Below, in pieces: positions 30,059 through 39,605 of a DNA stretch of 64,000 nt. The translations under genes and the position numbers were made by a program. Source of the stretch: Oceanospirillum sediminis (GTDB taxonomy: Bacteria > Pseudomonadota > Gammaproteobacteria > Pseudomonadales > Halomonadaceae); NCBI RefSeq assembly GCF_014164585.1, contig NZ_JACJFM010000020.1:29793-93792 (forward strand), in the 5' to 3' direction. Positions within the stretch are counted from its first letter, which is position 1. Each line of letters begins with the position of its first letter. Below the pieces are notes generated by a model. It made no database searches, was not told the DNA's origin, and worked only from the letters and a program-made list of their open reading frames with translations.

Positions 30059-30853
30059 ATGGAAAACCTGGCTGTTCAGGATCTGTCTATTCTGTTGGTA
30101 GAGCCTTCAGTAACTCAGAGAAAAATTATTATTAATGAGTTAAGAGAAGAAGGTGTTCTGAGTGTTGAAGGTGTTGGTAGTGCCCGTGAGGCTTACAGTG
30201 AAATGCAACGCTTTCAGCCAGATCTGTTGATTACAGCGATGTATCTGCCTGATGCAACAGGGCCTGAGCTGGTTGAAATACTGCAGAAAAGTGAGCAGAC
30301 AGCTGATATTCCGGTGATGGTGGTTTCCAGTGAACAGAATTATGACAATCTGGAAGCCGTACGTCAGTCAAAAGTTCTGGCTCTGTTACCGAAGCCTTTT
30401 ACCCGTCAGGATTTGCATCGGGCCCTGGTTGCAACGATTGATTATATTAACCCGGATGAGCTTGATCTGGAGTTGTATGATATTGATAAACTAAGAGTAC
30501 TGATTGTGGACGATAGCCGTATGGCGCGCAGACATCTGGCAAGAGTACTCCAACAGATAGGCGTTACTGATATTACAGAAGCTGAAGATGGTGCTCAGGC
30601 TCGTGATATCATCGAAGAGCATGGTTTTGATCTGATTCTGACTGATTATAATATGCCTAATATGGATGGCGAACAACTGATCAATTATGTCCGTAATGAG
30701 AGTGAACTGTCTCACGTACCTATCCTTATGGTGACATCAGAAGAAAATGATGCCCGCCTGAGTTCAGTCAGGCAGGCCGGGGTGTCTGCTTTGTGTGATA
30801 AACCCTTTGAGATGACTCAGGTAAAAAGTTTGCTGGTATCATTGCTGGATTAA
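30059..30853 (+). CDS. Tandem receiver (REC-REC) response regulator, first domain degenerate
   Basis: 264-residue protein made of two CheY-like receivers and nothing else. REC1 (about 8-128) has lost the phospho-acceptor: the motif reads PDLLITA with Ala60 where Asp is expected, and the acidic pocket is LLVEPS. REC2 (about 145-264) is intact, with IVDDSRMARR, phospho-acceptor Asp196 in LTDYNMPNMDG, MVTSEE and CDKPF. Proteins of this kind act as phospho-relay or adaptor modules. The gene precedes a CBS-PAS-GGDEF-EAL protein by 60 bp on the same strand, so they may be one unit. GGAAGTG lies before the ATG. Confidence 0.9.
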   Translation: MENLAVQDLSILLVEPSVTQRKIIINELREEGVLSVEGVGSAREAYSEMQRFQPDLLITAMYLPDATGPELVEILQKSEQTADIPVMVVSSEQNYDNLEAVRQSKVLALLPKPFTRQDLHRALVATIDYINPDELDLELYDIDKLRVLIVDDSRMARRHLARVLQQIGVTDITEAEDGAQARDIIEEHGFDLILTDYNMPNMDGEQLINYVRNESELSHVPILMVTSEENDARLSSVRQAGVSALCDKPFEMTQVKSLLVSLLD

Positions 30854-30913
30854 AGTCGTCAGATAAAAATAAATCCGGCACGGACAAGGATGTGTCGGGG
30901 CCGGAGATTGTGG

Positions 30914-33514
30914 ATGGTTTTTGAGTTGAAAAAGCGTGCTCCTGTTGAAACAGAAACTTATGTCAGTCGAATGACGTTTACTACGGATGTGCCTGTAGGA
31001 GAAGTAATTCATAACCACCTGCTCAGTTGTTCGCCAGATGATCTTCTGGCTGATGCTGCGCGTCGGATGCAGCAGCATCATGTCAGCTCTATTCTGATTG
31101 TTGAGAATGGCCAGTCTCTGGGTATATGGACAGAGGCTGACGCCCGGAAGCTTGATTTTTCCGATCCGGCGTTGCTGAAACACCCTATCCGCGACTATAT
31201 GAGCTCTCCGGTTGATACTGTAAAAGAAGATGTCAGTCTGAGTGAAATTGCCCTGAAGTTTCAACAACTGCGTCGTCGGCATTTTCTGGTAGTTGATCAG
31301 GATGAAACGCCTCTGGGAGTCGTGTCGCAGACTGATATTATTCGTTTTCAGGGGTTGGAGCATTACCTGTGTATGAGAAATGTCCGCTCTGCTTTGCGCA
31401 ATCCTCCACTGATTCTGGAAGATAGCTTATCCCTGTCTGAAGCCGTAAAGCGGCTGAAAGAAAGCGGTCGGGATAGTGCAGCTGTCCAGTTCGGCAGTTC
31501 TGAACGTTACAGTATTATCACCGAACGAGATATTGTGCGCTGGCTGGCTGAAGGCATTCATGATCGTTATCTGAGAGATGTCTGTGTCAATCAGTTATAT
31601 GCTGTTGATGAAGAAACGGGGTTACTTCAGGCCAGTAATCTGCTTAAGCGGAAAGGTTTTCGTCATCTGGGGGTTATTAATCGCCAGGGGCAGTTGGTGG
31701 GGATTTTGTCTTATGGCGATATTCTGGATAGTGTTGAGTATGAGTACGTTAATCGCTTGCAGGAGGCTCTGCACTCTCGTGATGAAGCGTTAAAAGCATC
31801 AACGTCTCATTTACGTCTGGCACAACGGGTTATCGAAGCGAGTCTGGACGGTATTATCATTACCGACTCCAGAGGTATCATTCAGTCGGTTAATCCTAAG
31901 TTCACTCAGGTCACAGGGTACAGTGAACAGGAAGCTATCGGGCAAAGTACCGGTCTTTTAAGTTCCGGACGGCACTCTGCAGATTTTTATAATCATATGT
32001 GGGATGCATTGCATCATAGCGGTTACTGGCAGGGAGAGATCTGGAACCGGCGTAAAAATGGTGAGGTTTATCCCGAGTGGCTGACAATCACTGCCATTTA
32101 TGATGATGATGGTGAAGTTTCACAGTTTGCGGCTATTTTCAGTGATATCTCTGACCGTAAAAAGGATGAGGAGCGTATCCGGCGGCTGGCTTTTTTTGAC
32201 GATCTTACGGGTGTGGCTAACCGGCGTTTATTCCAGGATCGTCTGGAACAGGCTATTGCTAATGCCCACCGGCATCAGCATCGTCTGGCGGTACTTTTTC
32301 TGGATCTGGATATGTTTAAGCGAATTAACGATTCGCTGGGGCATCTGGTTGGCGATGAAGTATTGAAAATTGTCGCAGGTCGTCTGGCTCATACTGTACG
32401 AGAAGGTGATTCTGTTGCTCGTCTGGGGGGCGATGAGTTTACGGTAATGGTGCCGGAAGTATCATCAATGGAAGGCCTGATGATACTGGCTGAGCGCATT
32501 AATGATTCTATATGCGATCCTATTGTTGTCGGCAGCCACGAACTCTATATTTCGACCAGTATTGGTATCAGTATTTATCCTGATGATGGCCAGTCTCCGG
32601 ATGAACTGGTTAAAAATGCTGATGCCGCTATGTACCGTGTAAAGGCGGATGGCCGGGGCAGTTATCACAGGTACACGGATGCCCTGCATCATGACTCTGT
32701 GCGAGAACTTACGATAGAGACCCGCTTACGCAAAGCGATTAAAGAGAACGTTTTTGAAATTTATTATCAGCCTAAAGTTGACCTGGCGGCTGGCAAGATG
32801 ATTGGCTTTGAAGCTTTGCTGCGTTGGTTTGATCAGGAAAACCAGCAGTTTATCTCTCCTGCAGAGTTTATTCCTGTGGCAGAAAGGCTGGGGTTGATCG
32901 GTACGCTGGGGGATTGGGTGTTGAATGAGGTCTGTCGCCATCTGGTTCAGTGGCAACAGGACGGGCTGGAAATTCTGCCAGTGGCCGTTAATATTTCTGC
33001 GCAGCAACTAATGAAAGATAATCTGGCTGAGACGGTCAGCCGAATACTGAAAATGACCGGAGCCAGTGCCAGCTGGCTGGAGCTGGAAGTTACTGAAAGC
33101 TGTTTTATTCCGGAACAGGCGGACAGAATCGCCCTGATTCTGCATGAACTGCGTTCAGAAGGAATTAACATTTCAATTGATGACTTCGGTACGGGTTACT
33201 CTTCTCTGAGCTATCTGAGGCGTTTACCGCTTGATGCCCTGAAGATTGATCGTAGCTTTGTGATGCATGTCCCGGATAATGAAGAAGATGCCAGGCTGGC
33301 CAGTACCATAATTGCTATGGCAAAAGGTCTTGGTCTGAGAGTGATTGCTGAAGGTATTGAAGATGAGCGTCAGCTTGATTTTCTGCGCCAGCATGGTTGT
33401 CATCAGGGACAGGGCTTTATGTTTGCTAAACCTGCTCCTGAAAAACAGGTACGTAGCTGGCTTGCTGAGAAATGGTGTCCGGTTGAATACTGTGCCCTGG
33501 CTGCCAGTGAATAG
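30914..33514 (+). CDS. CBS-PAS-GGDEF-EAL c-di-GMP protein
   Basis: 866-residue cytoplasmic protein. Two CBS pairs (about 30-155 and 160-285) could bind adenine nucleotides. One PAS domain follows (about 305-420, RVIEASLDGIIITDSRG). The GGDEF domain (about 425-585) has an intact GGDEF loop and an REGD inhibition site just upstream. The EAL domain (about 600-855) has an intact FEALLRW, DDFGTGYSSL and AEGIED. Both catalytic halves look competent, so activity could be switched by nucleotide or PAS input. ATG 30914 is preferred (GGAG at 30903-30906) over ATG 30890. An inverted repeat TCCGGC/GCCGGA lies just upstream of the start. Confidence 0.92.
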   Translation: MVFELKKRAPVETETYVSRMTFTTDVPVGEVIHNHLLSCSPDDLLADAARRMQQHHVSSILIVENGQSLGIWTEADARKLDFSDPALLKHPIRDYMSSPVDTVKEDVSLSEIALKFQQLRRRHFLVVDQDETPLGVVSQTDIIRFQGLEHYLCMRNVRSALRNPPLILEDSLSLSEAVKRLKESGRDSAAVQFGSSERYSIITERDIVRWLAEGIHDRYLRDVCVNQLYAVDEETGLLQASNLLKRKGFRHLGVINRQGQLVGILSYGDILDSVEYEYVNRLQEALHSRDEALKASTSHLRLAQRVIEASLDGIIITDSRGIIQSVNPKFTQVTGYSEQEAIGQSTGLLSSGRHSADFYNHMWDALHHSGYWQGEIWNRRKNGEVYPEWLTITAIYDDDGEVSQFAAIFSDISDRKKDEERIRRLAFFDDLTGVANRRLFQDRLEQAIANAHRHQHRLAVLFLDLDMFKRINDSLGHLVGDEVLKIVAGRLAHTVREGDSVARLGGDEFTVMVPEVSSMEGLMILAERINDSICDPIVVGSHELYISTSIGISIYPDDGQSPDELVKNADAAMYRVKADGRGSYHRYTDALHHDSVRELTIETRLRKAIKENVFEIYYQPKVDLAAGKMIGFEALLRWFDQENQQFISPAEFIPVAERLGLIGTLGDWVLNEVCRHLVQWQQDGLEILPVAVNISAQQLMKDNLAETVSRILKMTGASASWLELEVTESCFIPEQADRIALILHELRSEGINISIDDFGTGYSSLSYLRRLPLDALKIDRSFVMHVPDNEEDARLASTIIAMAKGLGLRVIAEGIEDERQLDFLRQHGCHQGQGFMFAKPAPEKQVRSWLAEKWCPVEYCALAASE

Positions 33515-33585
33515 AAATAATATCAGTCTGATCTGCACTATATCAGTTTAAACCCGCTCGGGTCTGATAATTGTATGCAACTGAT

Positions 33586-33616
33586 AAAAATGCAGAACAG
33601 TCTGTTCTGCATTTTT
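33586..33616. terminator. Bidirectional terminator between convergent genes
   Basis: A perfect 13-bp stem (AAAAATGCAGAAC at 33586-33598; GTTCTGCATTTTT at 33604-33616) with loop AGTCT. A/T runs on both sides let it serve the c-di-GMP gene (+) and the chemoreceptor (-). Confidence 0.88.
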
Positions 33617-33668
33617 GTTCAGGTTGTCATTTTTGTATTGACAGGCCAGAGCTTCTTGTCAGATAAAG

Positions 33669-35558
33669 TTACAGGCTGAAGCGTCTGATCTGGTCATGCA
33701 GATTATCGGCTAACTGGTTTAACTGGCTTGCTCTGGCTTTAGCCTGCTTCGACTCATCAGACAGCTGATCGGCAATACTCTTAATCCTCATAGTATTGTC
33801 CGTAATATTGCGGTTAACCAGACTTTGTTCTTCTGTCGCAGCAGCAGTCTGAGTAGACATATCACTGATCTCAGTAATAGCCTGTGTAATATAAGTCAGC
33901 TTTTCGTAGGCACTGGAAGCTTCCTCTACACTGACAGCTGCCTGTTGCTGACTGCTGGACATAAAGTGCACTGCTTCTGAAGAGGCTTTCTGAAGACTTT
34001 TAATCATCTCCTGAATCTCTTCTGTAGACTGATGGGTTCTCTGAGACAGTACACGTACTTCATCGGCGACAACCGCAAACCCTCGCCCTTGCTCTCCTGC
34101 ACGAGCTGCTTCAATGGCCGCATTCAACGCTAACAGGTTTGTTTGCTCTGCAATATCCTGAATGGTCGATAATATGGAGTTGATTTGCTGAGCATGTTCG
34201 CTGAGCTTATCAATGACGCTGGCCGCATCTCTGATCTGTCCCGCCAGATTATCAATGGATTGTCGGCTGCTTTCGACGACATTCTGTCCTTCCTGGCTGG
34301 CAGAGGCGCATTGTTGAGAGGCAACGGCGGTATTTTCAGCATTACCGGCAATTTCGTGAGTAGCGGTTGCCATCTCCTGCACGGCTGAGGCGACCATGGA
34401 AACCTCTTTCATCTGGTTGATTACATCCTGACTGGTGCGCTCTGCCACCTGAGCACTGGCATTAGCTGTGGTTCTCAGATTGGTTGTCAGTTCAGAAATC
34501 TCTTTGATAATTCGGTGCATTGAATCAATAAAGTGATTGAAATGTTCAGCAAGAGAGCCGACTTCGTCCTGGCTTTCGATATTCAGACGTTTAGTCAGAT
34601 CCCCTTCGCCCTGAGCGATCTCTTCTAAGGCCTGACCAATGGAGTGCAGAGGTTTAAGTACCCGGCTGATAATGATCATGCTGATGATGGCTGATGCGAT
34701 GATCAGAACCAGGGCGACCATACCATTAACCAGTAACAGGTTAGACAGGGGTGCCATGACTTCTGCTTTATTCAGAGCAACACCGGCATAAAAGCGAGAG
34801 CTACCTACCTGTTCAAAGCGTATCAGGTGCTGAATGCCATTCAGAGTCTGAGTTACCATGTTGCCTTGTTCTGCCAGTCTTTGAATCATGTTCTGATTCA
34901 GTTCCTGTCCGATATCGGCAACAGGTTTCATGCTCATGGCTTTATCCGGATGAGCGATAATTGTACCCTTCTGATCAACCAGCATGACAAAGCCAGTATT
35001 ACTCAGTTTGATACTCTGAATGGTCTCAATTGCTTCTGTCAGGCCAAGATCCGCAGCAACAACCCCGGAAAATCGCCCTTGAGTTTGCATGGGTGTGGCA
35101 ACAGACAATACCAGCTGGCCTGAATTGGCATCAGCATAGGGTTCGGTGATGATCGTAGCGTTGTTCTGTCTGGCCTGCTGATACCAGGGACGTGTTCTGG
35201 CATCAAAACCTTTGTCCTCCAGCAGCTGCTGTATCTCAGGCTTTGAAAAAGCAAAGCCGCCGTCCTCTCTGCCAAGATAAAAAATATCATAATCACCGGA
35301 CCTTTCGGCCTGTAACATTAATGGCAGCAGATTCGTCTGGTTTGCTGATAGTTGAGAGAATGATTCGACTACAGCGATTTTGCTTTTTAACCAGGCATTC
35401 AGAGTGACATTAGCATCATGTACGACACGTTGAGTATCGGTACTGACTGAGGCTGTAATTTGCTTTTTCAGGTCTGAATAGCTGGTCCATGTCAGAATCA
35501 GGGTGATCAGTAGTACAGGCAGCAGAATAGTGGCCAGCACCTTATGCTTCAGGGGCAT
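33669..35558 (-). CDS. Methyl-accepting chemotaxis protein with a Cache sensor
   Basis: 629-residue transmembrane chemoreceptor. Helix TM1 is about 8-27, and a periplasmic dCache-like ligand domain (about 35-270) contains [20 protein letters not shown] and VVAADLGL, typical of Cache_1 sensors. TM2 is about 275-298 and a HAMP domain follows. The signalling hairpin centres on [20 protein letters not shown] and [13 protein letters not shown], the invariant kinase-contact tip. No C-terminal CheR pentapeptide is seen. GGAGG precedes the ATG. The ligand is unknown; Cache domains of this kind often bind amino acids or organic acids. Confidence 0.93.
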   Translation of the reverse strand: MPLKHKVLATILLPVLLITLILTWTSYSDLKKQITASVSTDTQRVVHDANVTLNAWLKSKIAVVESFSQLSANQTNLLPLMLQAERSGDYDIFYLGREDGGFAFSKPEIQQLLEDKGFDARTRPWYQQARQNNATIITEPYADANSGQLVLSVATPMQTQGRFSGVVAADLGLTEAIETIQSIKLSNTGFVMLVDQKGTIIAHPDKAMSMKPVADIGQELNQNMIQRLAEQGNMVTQTLNGIQHLIRFEQVGSSRFYAGVALNKAEVMAPLSNLLLVNGMVALVLIIASAIISMIIISRVLKPLHSIGQALEEIAQGEGDLTKRLNIESQDEVGSLAEHFNHFIDSMHRIIKEISELTTNLRTTANASAQVAERTSQDVINQMKEVSMVASAVQEMATATHEIAGNAENTAVASQQCASASQEGQNVVESSRQSIDNLAGQIRDAASVIDKLSEHAQQINSILSTIQDIAEQTNLLALNAAIEAARAGEQGRGFAVVADEVRVLSQRTHQSTEEIQEMIKSLQKASSEAVHFMSSSQQQAAVSVEEASSAYEKLTYITQAITEISDMSTQTAAATEEQSLVNRNITDNTMRIKSIADQLSDESKQAKARASQLNQLADNLHDQIRRFSL

Positions 35559-35702
35559 TGCCAGATCCTCCGGGAGTTTATTCTTAAAGTTATTTATTCG
35601 GGGCTATATTTATCTGGGCAGAAGCTGTTGTGTTTTCCAGCCAGTAGCCTGAGAAAACGGCAGTTTTTGCAGATAAGCTTCTGCTCAGATATTCGGTAAC
35701 AG

Positions 35703-35798
35703 AAATAAAGAAACCCCCGGTTTCTGTATGCTCAATGAGAAGCATACTGAAACCGGGGGTTCCTTATCAGAATTCCGTTACCTTTTTTAAGTTTAGCC
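35703..35798 (-). ncRNA. Candidate small RNA ending in a GC-rich terminator
   Basis: On the minus strand, a -35-like TTGATA (35834-35829), 18 bp and a -10-like TATTAG (35810-35805) precede a predicted transcript of about 95 nt. It ends in a 21-bp stem with one mismatch (35761-35741 with 35732-35712, loop 35740-35733). The T-rich TTTCTTTATTTC follows. No open frame fits within it. Alternatively the hairpin belongs to the leader of the chemoreceptor gene. Expression is not shown. Confidence 0.35.
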
Positions 35799-35960
35799 AA
35801 AAGTCTAATATAAAAAAGCAGTCAATGATATCAAAAAGCTGAAAAATATTGTTTTGTGAGATATATATATTGTTATTTTTATATTTTGTGGTAAATAAAA
35901 TTATACGCTCTAATGATAGATGGCTATGTAGGGTGTGAAGCTATTTGAGACAGGCATAAA

Positions 35961-35993
35961 AAAACCCTTCAGAAAGAATTTCTGAAGGGTTTT
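35961..35993 (-). terminator. Rho-independent terminator of htpG
   Basis: A perfect 15-bp stem (AAAACCCTTCAGAAA at 35961-35975; complement at 35979-35993) with a 3-nt loop. On the minus strand it runs into TTTATG, giving a run of seven T, about 35 bp past htpG. Confidence 0.9.
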
Positions 35994-36025
35994 ATCAGAA
36001 AGCGCTTATTCAGATCAGCATAGCG

Positions 36026-37942
36026 TTAGCCAGCCAGATCCAGCAACAGGCGGTTCAGACGCTGAACATAAGCGGCCGCATCTTTCAGCTGACGACCCTC
36101 TGCCAGCATCGCCTGATCCAGTACGATACGTGCCAGCTCACCAAAGCGGTCTTCGTCCGCTTCCTGATCCAGTTTCAGAATCAGTGGGTGAGTTGGATTC
36201 AGTTCCAGAACCGGCTTGGCTTCAGGGATCTCCTGACCTGCAGCGGCCATAATCTGACGCATCTGCTCACCCATTTCGCCATCATTCAGTACTACACACG
36301 CTGGGGATTCCGTCAGACGGTGAGTCACACGCACGTCATCAACCTGCTCTTTCAGCAGCTCTTTAACGCGCTCAACCATACCTTCGACTTTCTCAGCGGC
36401 TTCTTCCTGTGCTTTCTTGTCTTCTTCAGACTCGGTATCGCCCAGATCCAGTTCACCTTTTGCGACATCCTGGAAAGACTTACCATCGAACTCAGTCAGA
36501 TGGCTCATCAGCCATTCGTCGATGCGATCTGCCAGCAGCAATACTTCGATACCCTTCTTACGGAAGATCTCCAGATGCGGGCTGCTCTTCGCAGTATTAT
36601 AGTTCTCTGCTGTCAGGTAGTAGATCTTGTCCTGACCTTCCTGCATACGCTCAACGTACTCAGCCAGGGCGACATTCTGCACATCGGAGTCGTTGTGAGT
36701 GGATGCAAAGCGCAGCAGCCTGGCGATCTTCTCTTTGTTAGAGAAATCTTCACCAGGGCCTTCTTTCAGTACGCTGCCGAATTCATTCCAGAAGGTCTGG
36801 TATTTTTCAGCGTCGTTCTTCGCCAGTTTGCTCAGCATATCCAGTACACGTTTGGTCAGTGCACTCTTCATGGATGTGATGTTCGGATCCTGCTGCAGAA
36901 TCTCACGGGAAACATTCAGAGAAAGGTCGTTAGAATCCACTACACCCTTGATAAAGCGCAGGTAAAGCGGCAGGAACTGTTCAGCGTCATCCATGATAAA
37001 TACACGCTGTACATACAGCTTCAGACCACGGGAGGCTTCACGATGGTACAGATCAAACGGCGCTTTACCCGGCAGGTACAGCAGGCTGGTATATTCCAGC
37101 TTACCTTCAACCTTGTTGTGGCTCCAGGCCAGAGGATCGGCAAAGTCATGAGAAACGTGCTTGTAGAACTCCTGGTACTCTTCGTCTTTCACATCCGTAC
37201 GGGAGCGGGTCCACAGGGCTTTTGCTTCGTTAACTGCTTCAAACTCAGGTGCTTTTTCTACCGGCTCTTCACCTTCTTCTGGCTGGCTGAAGTCCTGTTT
37301 CTCCATCAACACAGGTACAGCGATATGATCGGAGTACTTACGAATCAGGTTACGCAGGCGGAAATCTTCCGAGAACTCTTTCTCATCCGCTTTCAGCTTC
37401 AGTGTGATGCTGGTACCACGCTCGGCTTTTTCAACATTCTCAATGGTGAACTCGCCATCACCTTTTGATACCCAGCGCACGCCTTCGCCAGACGCTGAAC
37501 CTGCTTTACGGGTAACAACTTCTACCTCTTCCGCTACGATAAAGGAAGAGTAAAAACCAACACCGAACTGACCAATCAGCTGAGAATCTTTTTTCTGATC
37601 ACCGGTCAGCTGACTCAGAAACTCTGCAGTACCGGATTTAGCAATCGTTCCCAGATGGTCAATCACATCCTGACGACTCATACCGATACCGGTATCACTG
37701 ATCGTCAGGCTGTTATTCTCGCTATCTGTAGTAATTGTAACCTGAAGGTCAGACTGTCCTTCATACAGAGCGTCATTTTCCAGCGCATTGTAGCGTAGCT
37801 TATCGCAAGCATCAGAGGCATTGGAAATCAGCTCACGTAGGAAGATCTCTTTGTTGGAATACAACGAGTGGATCATCAGGTGTAATAGCTGTTTTACTTC
37901 TGTCTGAAAACCAAGGGTTTCTTTCTGTGCTTCAGCGGACAT
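36026..37942 (-). CDS. htpG: Molecular chaperone HtpG (Hsp90)
   Basis: 638-residue cytoplasmic Hsp90. GHKL ATPase motifs are in the N-terminal domain: [15 protein letters not shown] (catalytic Glu and Mg-binding Asn), ISDTGIGMS, and [11 protein letters not shown]. The middle domain has [11 protein letters not shown] with the conserved Arg, followed by the C-terminal dimerisation domain. The length is close to E. coli HtpG (624). AGGAG lies upstream. The gene has its own sigma-32-type promoter and terminator, indicating an independent heat-shock unit. Confidence 0.97.
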   Translation of the reverse strand: MSAEAQKETLGFQTEVKQLLHLMIHSLYSNKEIFLRELISNASDACDKLRYNALENDALYEGQSDLQVTITTDSENNSLTISDTGIGMSRQDVIDHLGTIAKSGTAEFLSQLTGDQKKDSQLIGQFGVGFYSSFIVAEEVEVVTRKAGSASGEGVRWVSKGDGEFTIENVEKAERGTSITLKLKADEKEFSEDFRLRNLIRKYSDHIAVPVLMEKQDFSQPEEGEEPVEKAPEFEAVNEAKALWTRSRTDVKDEEYQEFYKHVSHDFADPLAWSHNKVEGKLEYTSLLYLPGKAPFDLYHREASRGLKLYVQRVFIMDDAEQFLPLYLRFIKGVVDSNDLSLNVSREILQQDPNITSMKSALTKRVLDMLSKLAKNDAEKYQTFWNEFGSVLKEGPGEDFSNKEKIARLLRFASTHNDSDVQNVALAEYVERMQEGQDKIYYLTAENYNTAKSSPHLEIFRKKGIEVLLLADRIDEWLMSHLTEFDGKSFQDVAKGELDLGDTESEEDKKAQEEAAEKVEGMVERVKELLKEQVDDVRVTHRLTESPACVVLNDGEMGEQMRQIMAAAGQEIPEAKPVLELNPTHPLILKLDQEADEDRFGELARIVLDQAMLAEGRQLKDAAAYVQRLNRLLLDLAG

Positions 37943-38066
37943 TCAGTCAGACTCCTGTTTAAATGCATCCGATTTATTTGATTAGGCAGGTATATCCTCT
38001 GTCATTGCTGTCCCTGTCATATGGAAAAGCATTATGCGGATGAATACACCTTTGAGTGATTTCTGT

Positions 38067-38094
38067 AGATTGGGACTAATAGATATTTTTCAAG
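38067..38094 (-). promoter_or_regulatory. Sigma-32 (RpoH) heat-shock promoter of htpG
   Basis: Read on the minus strand: CTTGAAA (38094-38088), 13 bp, CCCAATCT (38074-38067). It differs from CTTGAAA-N13-CCCCATNT at one position and has the same geometry as the groESL promoter in this window. Confidence 0.75.
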
Positions 38095-38177
38095 AGCAGA
38101 TCTGAATGGGCAGGATAAACAGATCTGCTGATGACAGAATTACGGGCCATGACTGTTTATGAGGGGGCTTTTAAATA

Positions 38178-38780
38178 TCAGCCTGGAAAGAGCTGTATCC
38201 TGACCGGATGCGGGCCTGACAGGGTTTCGCTATCAGTCAGCTTTTTTTTATCCAGACGAGGGGATTCAGGAAAATAACTATCCCTGTCTGTCTGGTTCTG
38301 TTCTTCTGTAGCTGCCTGAGTAAGGGAAGCCGGGTTGCTTTTCTGATCCGCTGCCTGAATATTGGAGGTTTCAGACCTGGCCTGGTTAAAACGAGCTACA
38401 GCAAACTCAAGTGGCTCTGAACGATAACGCCACACAAACCACATACCATAAAAGATTACAAAAACGACGATGACTTTAAGCCATAGGGCAAAAGGACGAA
38501 ACAGAAGAGGATAGCTGACCATAGTCAACATCATCAGGGTTGAAAAAATTTTGACTTTCAGAGGAATAACTTTGTATTTTTCCCAGCCTCGAATCATAGG
38601 ACCAAAGCTTTTCTGTCTGAGTAACCACTGATGCATACGTTCAGAGCCACGGGAAAAGAAAAAAGCGGCAAGAATAATAAAAGGGGTTGTTGGCAATAGC
38701 GGCAGTACAACCCCGATAGCCCCGACAACCAGAGCCAGATAGCCTGCGAGAAGATACAGAGGACGCTTAAAACTCTGCAT
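38178..38780 (-). CDS. YbaN/DUF454 inner-membrane protein with long tail
   Basis: 200-residue membrane protein. The first 120 residues carry three hydrophobic segments and the DUF454 signature GAIGVVLPLLPTTPFIILAAFFFSRGSER. The following 80 residues are hydrophilic, Gln/Asn/Ser-rich and unlike the compact E. coli YbaN (about 125 residues). Function of the family is unknown. It lies just upstream of htpG on the same strand, but htpG has its own promoter. Confidence 0.85.
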   Translation of the reverse strand: MQSFKRPLYLLAGYLALVVGAIGVVLPLLPTTPFIILAAFFFSRGSERMHQWLLRQKSFGPMIRGWEKYKVIPLKVKIFSTLMMLTMVSYPLLFRPFALWLKVIVVFVIFYGMWFVWRYRSEPLEFAVARFNQARSETSNIQAADQKSNPASLTQAATEEQNQTDRDSYFPESPRLDKKKLTDSETLSGPHPVRIQLFPG

Positions 38781-39115
38781 AGACAGTCCCTTTATTTAAT
38801 CTCTTAAATCAGTGCATTTGCACAAATGCTTATCAGTAACAATGCTGTTCAGATATGTATCATTCATTCTGGAACACTTTTCTGTGTTTGTCAGTTTTTT
38901 TCATTATGATTCAGATAGTTGTTGTTTTTTAATCGGTTATATCGATCTGAATGAGAATATTGCTGATTTCATCAGCCAGATCATATGAGGACATCTTACA
39001 TGGTGGATTCTGTTCAGATAACTGCTGTTGTACCTGAACAGACGTTTTTCTATCACAGGGTGCTACTTCTCCAGTTAATGGCTGGAGAATATCAAAGTAC
39101 TGTTTCGGGTATGTA
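38781..39115. other. 335-bp intergenic region with several inverted repeats
   Basis: No credible gene. Perfect short inverted repeats include CATTTG-CA-CAAATG (38814-38827), GCTGAT-TTC-ATCAGC (38964-38978), CTGTTCAG/CTGAACAG (about 39011-39041) and TTCTCCAG/CTGGAGAA (about 39067-39089). Their density is notable; the last two lie close to the 3' end of the minus-strand secreted-peptide gene and may act in termination. Confidence 0.4.
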
Positions 39116-39358
39116 TTACGATTTATTCAGCAGTTCTTCAGCCTTCTCTGTCGCGTCTTCAACCCCTTCCTTTGTCGAGCAGGCCGCTCGTTTGGCTTTA
39201 CACTGAGCAACACAACCGAGTTTACCAAATGAGTCGTTGTGGTATTCAACTTTACACGCCAGTTCGCAGGCTTCCTGTTTTAGTGAACAGGACGCCGTTG
39301 CCGTATGGCTCATCATAGCTGTCAGAAGAATAAAAAAAGGTACAATTACTTTGAACAT
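39116..39358 (-). CDS. Small secreted Cys-rich protein, unknown
   Basis: 80-residue precursor with a clear Sec signal peptide (FKVIVPFFILLTAMMSHTATA-S, about 22 residues). The mature chain of about 58 residues has six cysteines (SCSLKQEACELACK, LGCVAQCKAKRAAC), which could form three disulfides in the periplasm. The C-terminus is acidic and helical. ATG 39358 is chosen because a signal peptide begins there and GGAA lies 9 nt upstream; the longer frame to 39421 adds implausible residues. I recognise no family. Confidence 0.65.
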   Translation of the reverse strand: MFKVIVPFFILLTAMMSHTATASCSLKQEACELACKVEYHNDSFGKLGCVAQCKAKRAACSTKEGVEDATEKAEELLNKS

Positions 39359-39466
39359 TATCAGATTCCGCATCATAAGCTTTATTAAGTAAAGAGAAAG
39401 GATACACTGATATGTAAGCACTCACACAGAAGTTTCTCTTTGGCCGATGGCTCTATTCTCTAGACA

Positions 39467-39530
39467 CTGTCCGAAAAAGATCGAAATACTTTTGTGTAAG
39501 TGTATTTTGGCCTTATACAGATTCGGACAG
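39467..39530. repeat. 64-bp element with 9-bp terminal inverted repeats
   Basis: CTGTCCGAA (39467-39475) and TTCGGACAG (39522-39530) bound a segment that itself contains AATAC/GTATT arms. It could be a folded RNA element, a terminator or a miniature-transposon footprint. A similar GTCCGAAAAA string occurs near 8110 in the decayed region. Confidence 0.35.
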
Positions 39531-39605
39531 AGTCTCTTTATCATCAGGTTGTCAGTCACATAGCGTATGATGATTTTCTTCTGAGGGTTTCTGTTCGAGT
39601 GAGAT

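Larger units (their letters stand above)
35559..36025. other. 467-bp AT-rich region between a chemoreceptor gene and htpG
   Basis: Two strong hairpins sit here (separate entries) with an AT-rich stretch between them. No open frame looks coding. The arrangement of a promoter-like sequence followed by a GC-rich hairpin on the minus strand suggests a small RNA. Confidence 0.4.

Noticed and set aside
36188..37468. Long plus-strand open frame (426 codons) opposite htpG
   Set aside because: It lies wholly antisense to a clear HtpG. The translation is rich in Phe, Gln, Cys and His, as expected from the reverse strand of a high-expression gene, and it has no ribosome site.
38985..39206. 73-codon plus-strand frame
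   Set aside because: Runs into the opposite strand of the secreted Cys-rich gene and has no ribosome site or protein-like composition.
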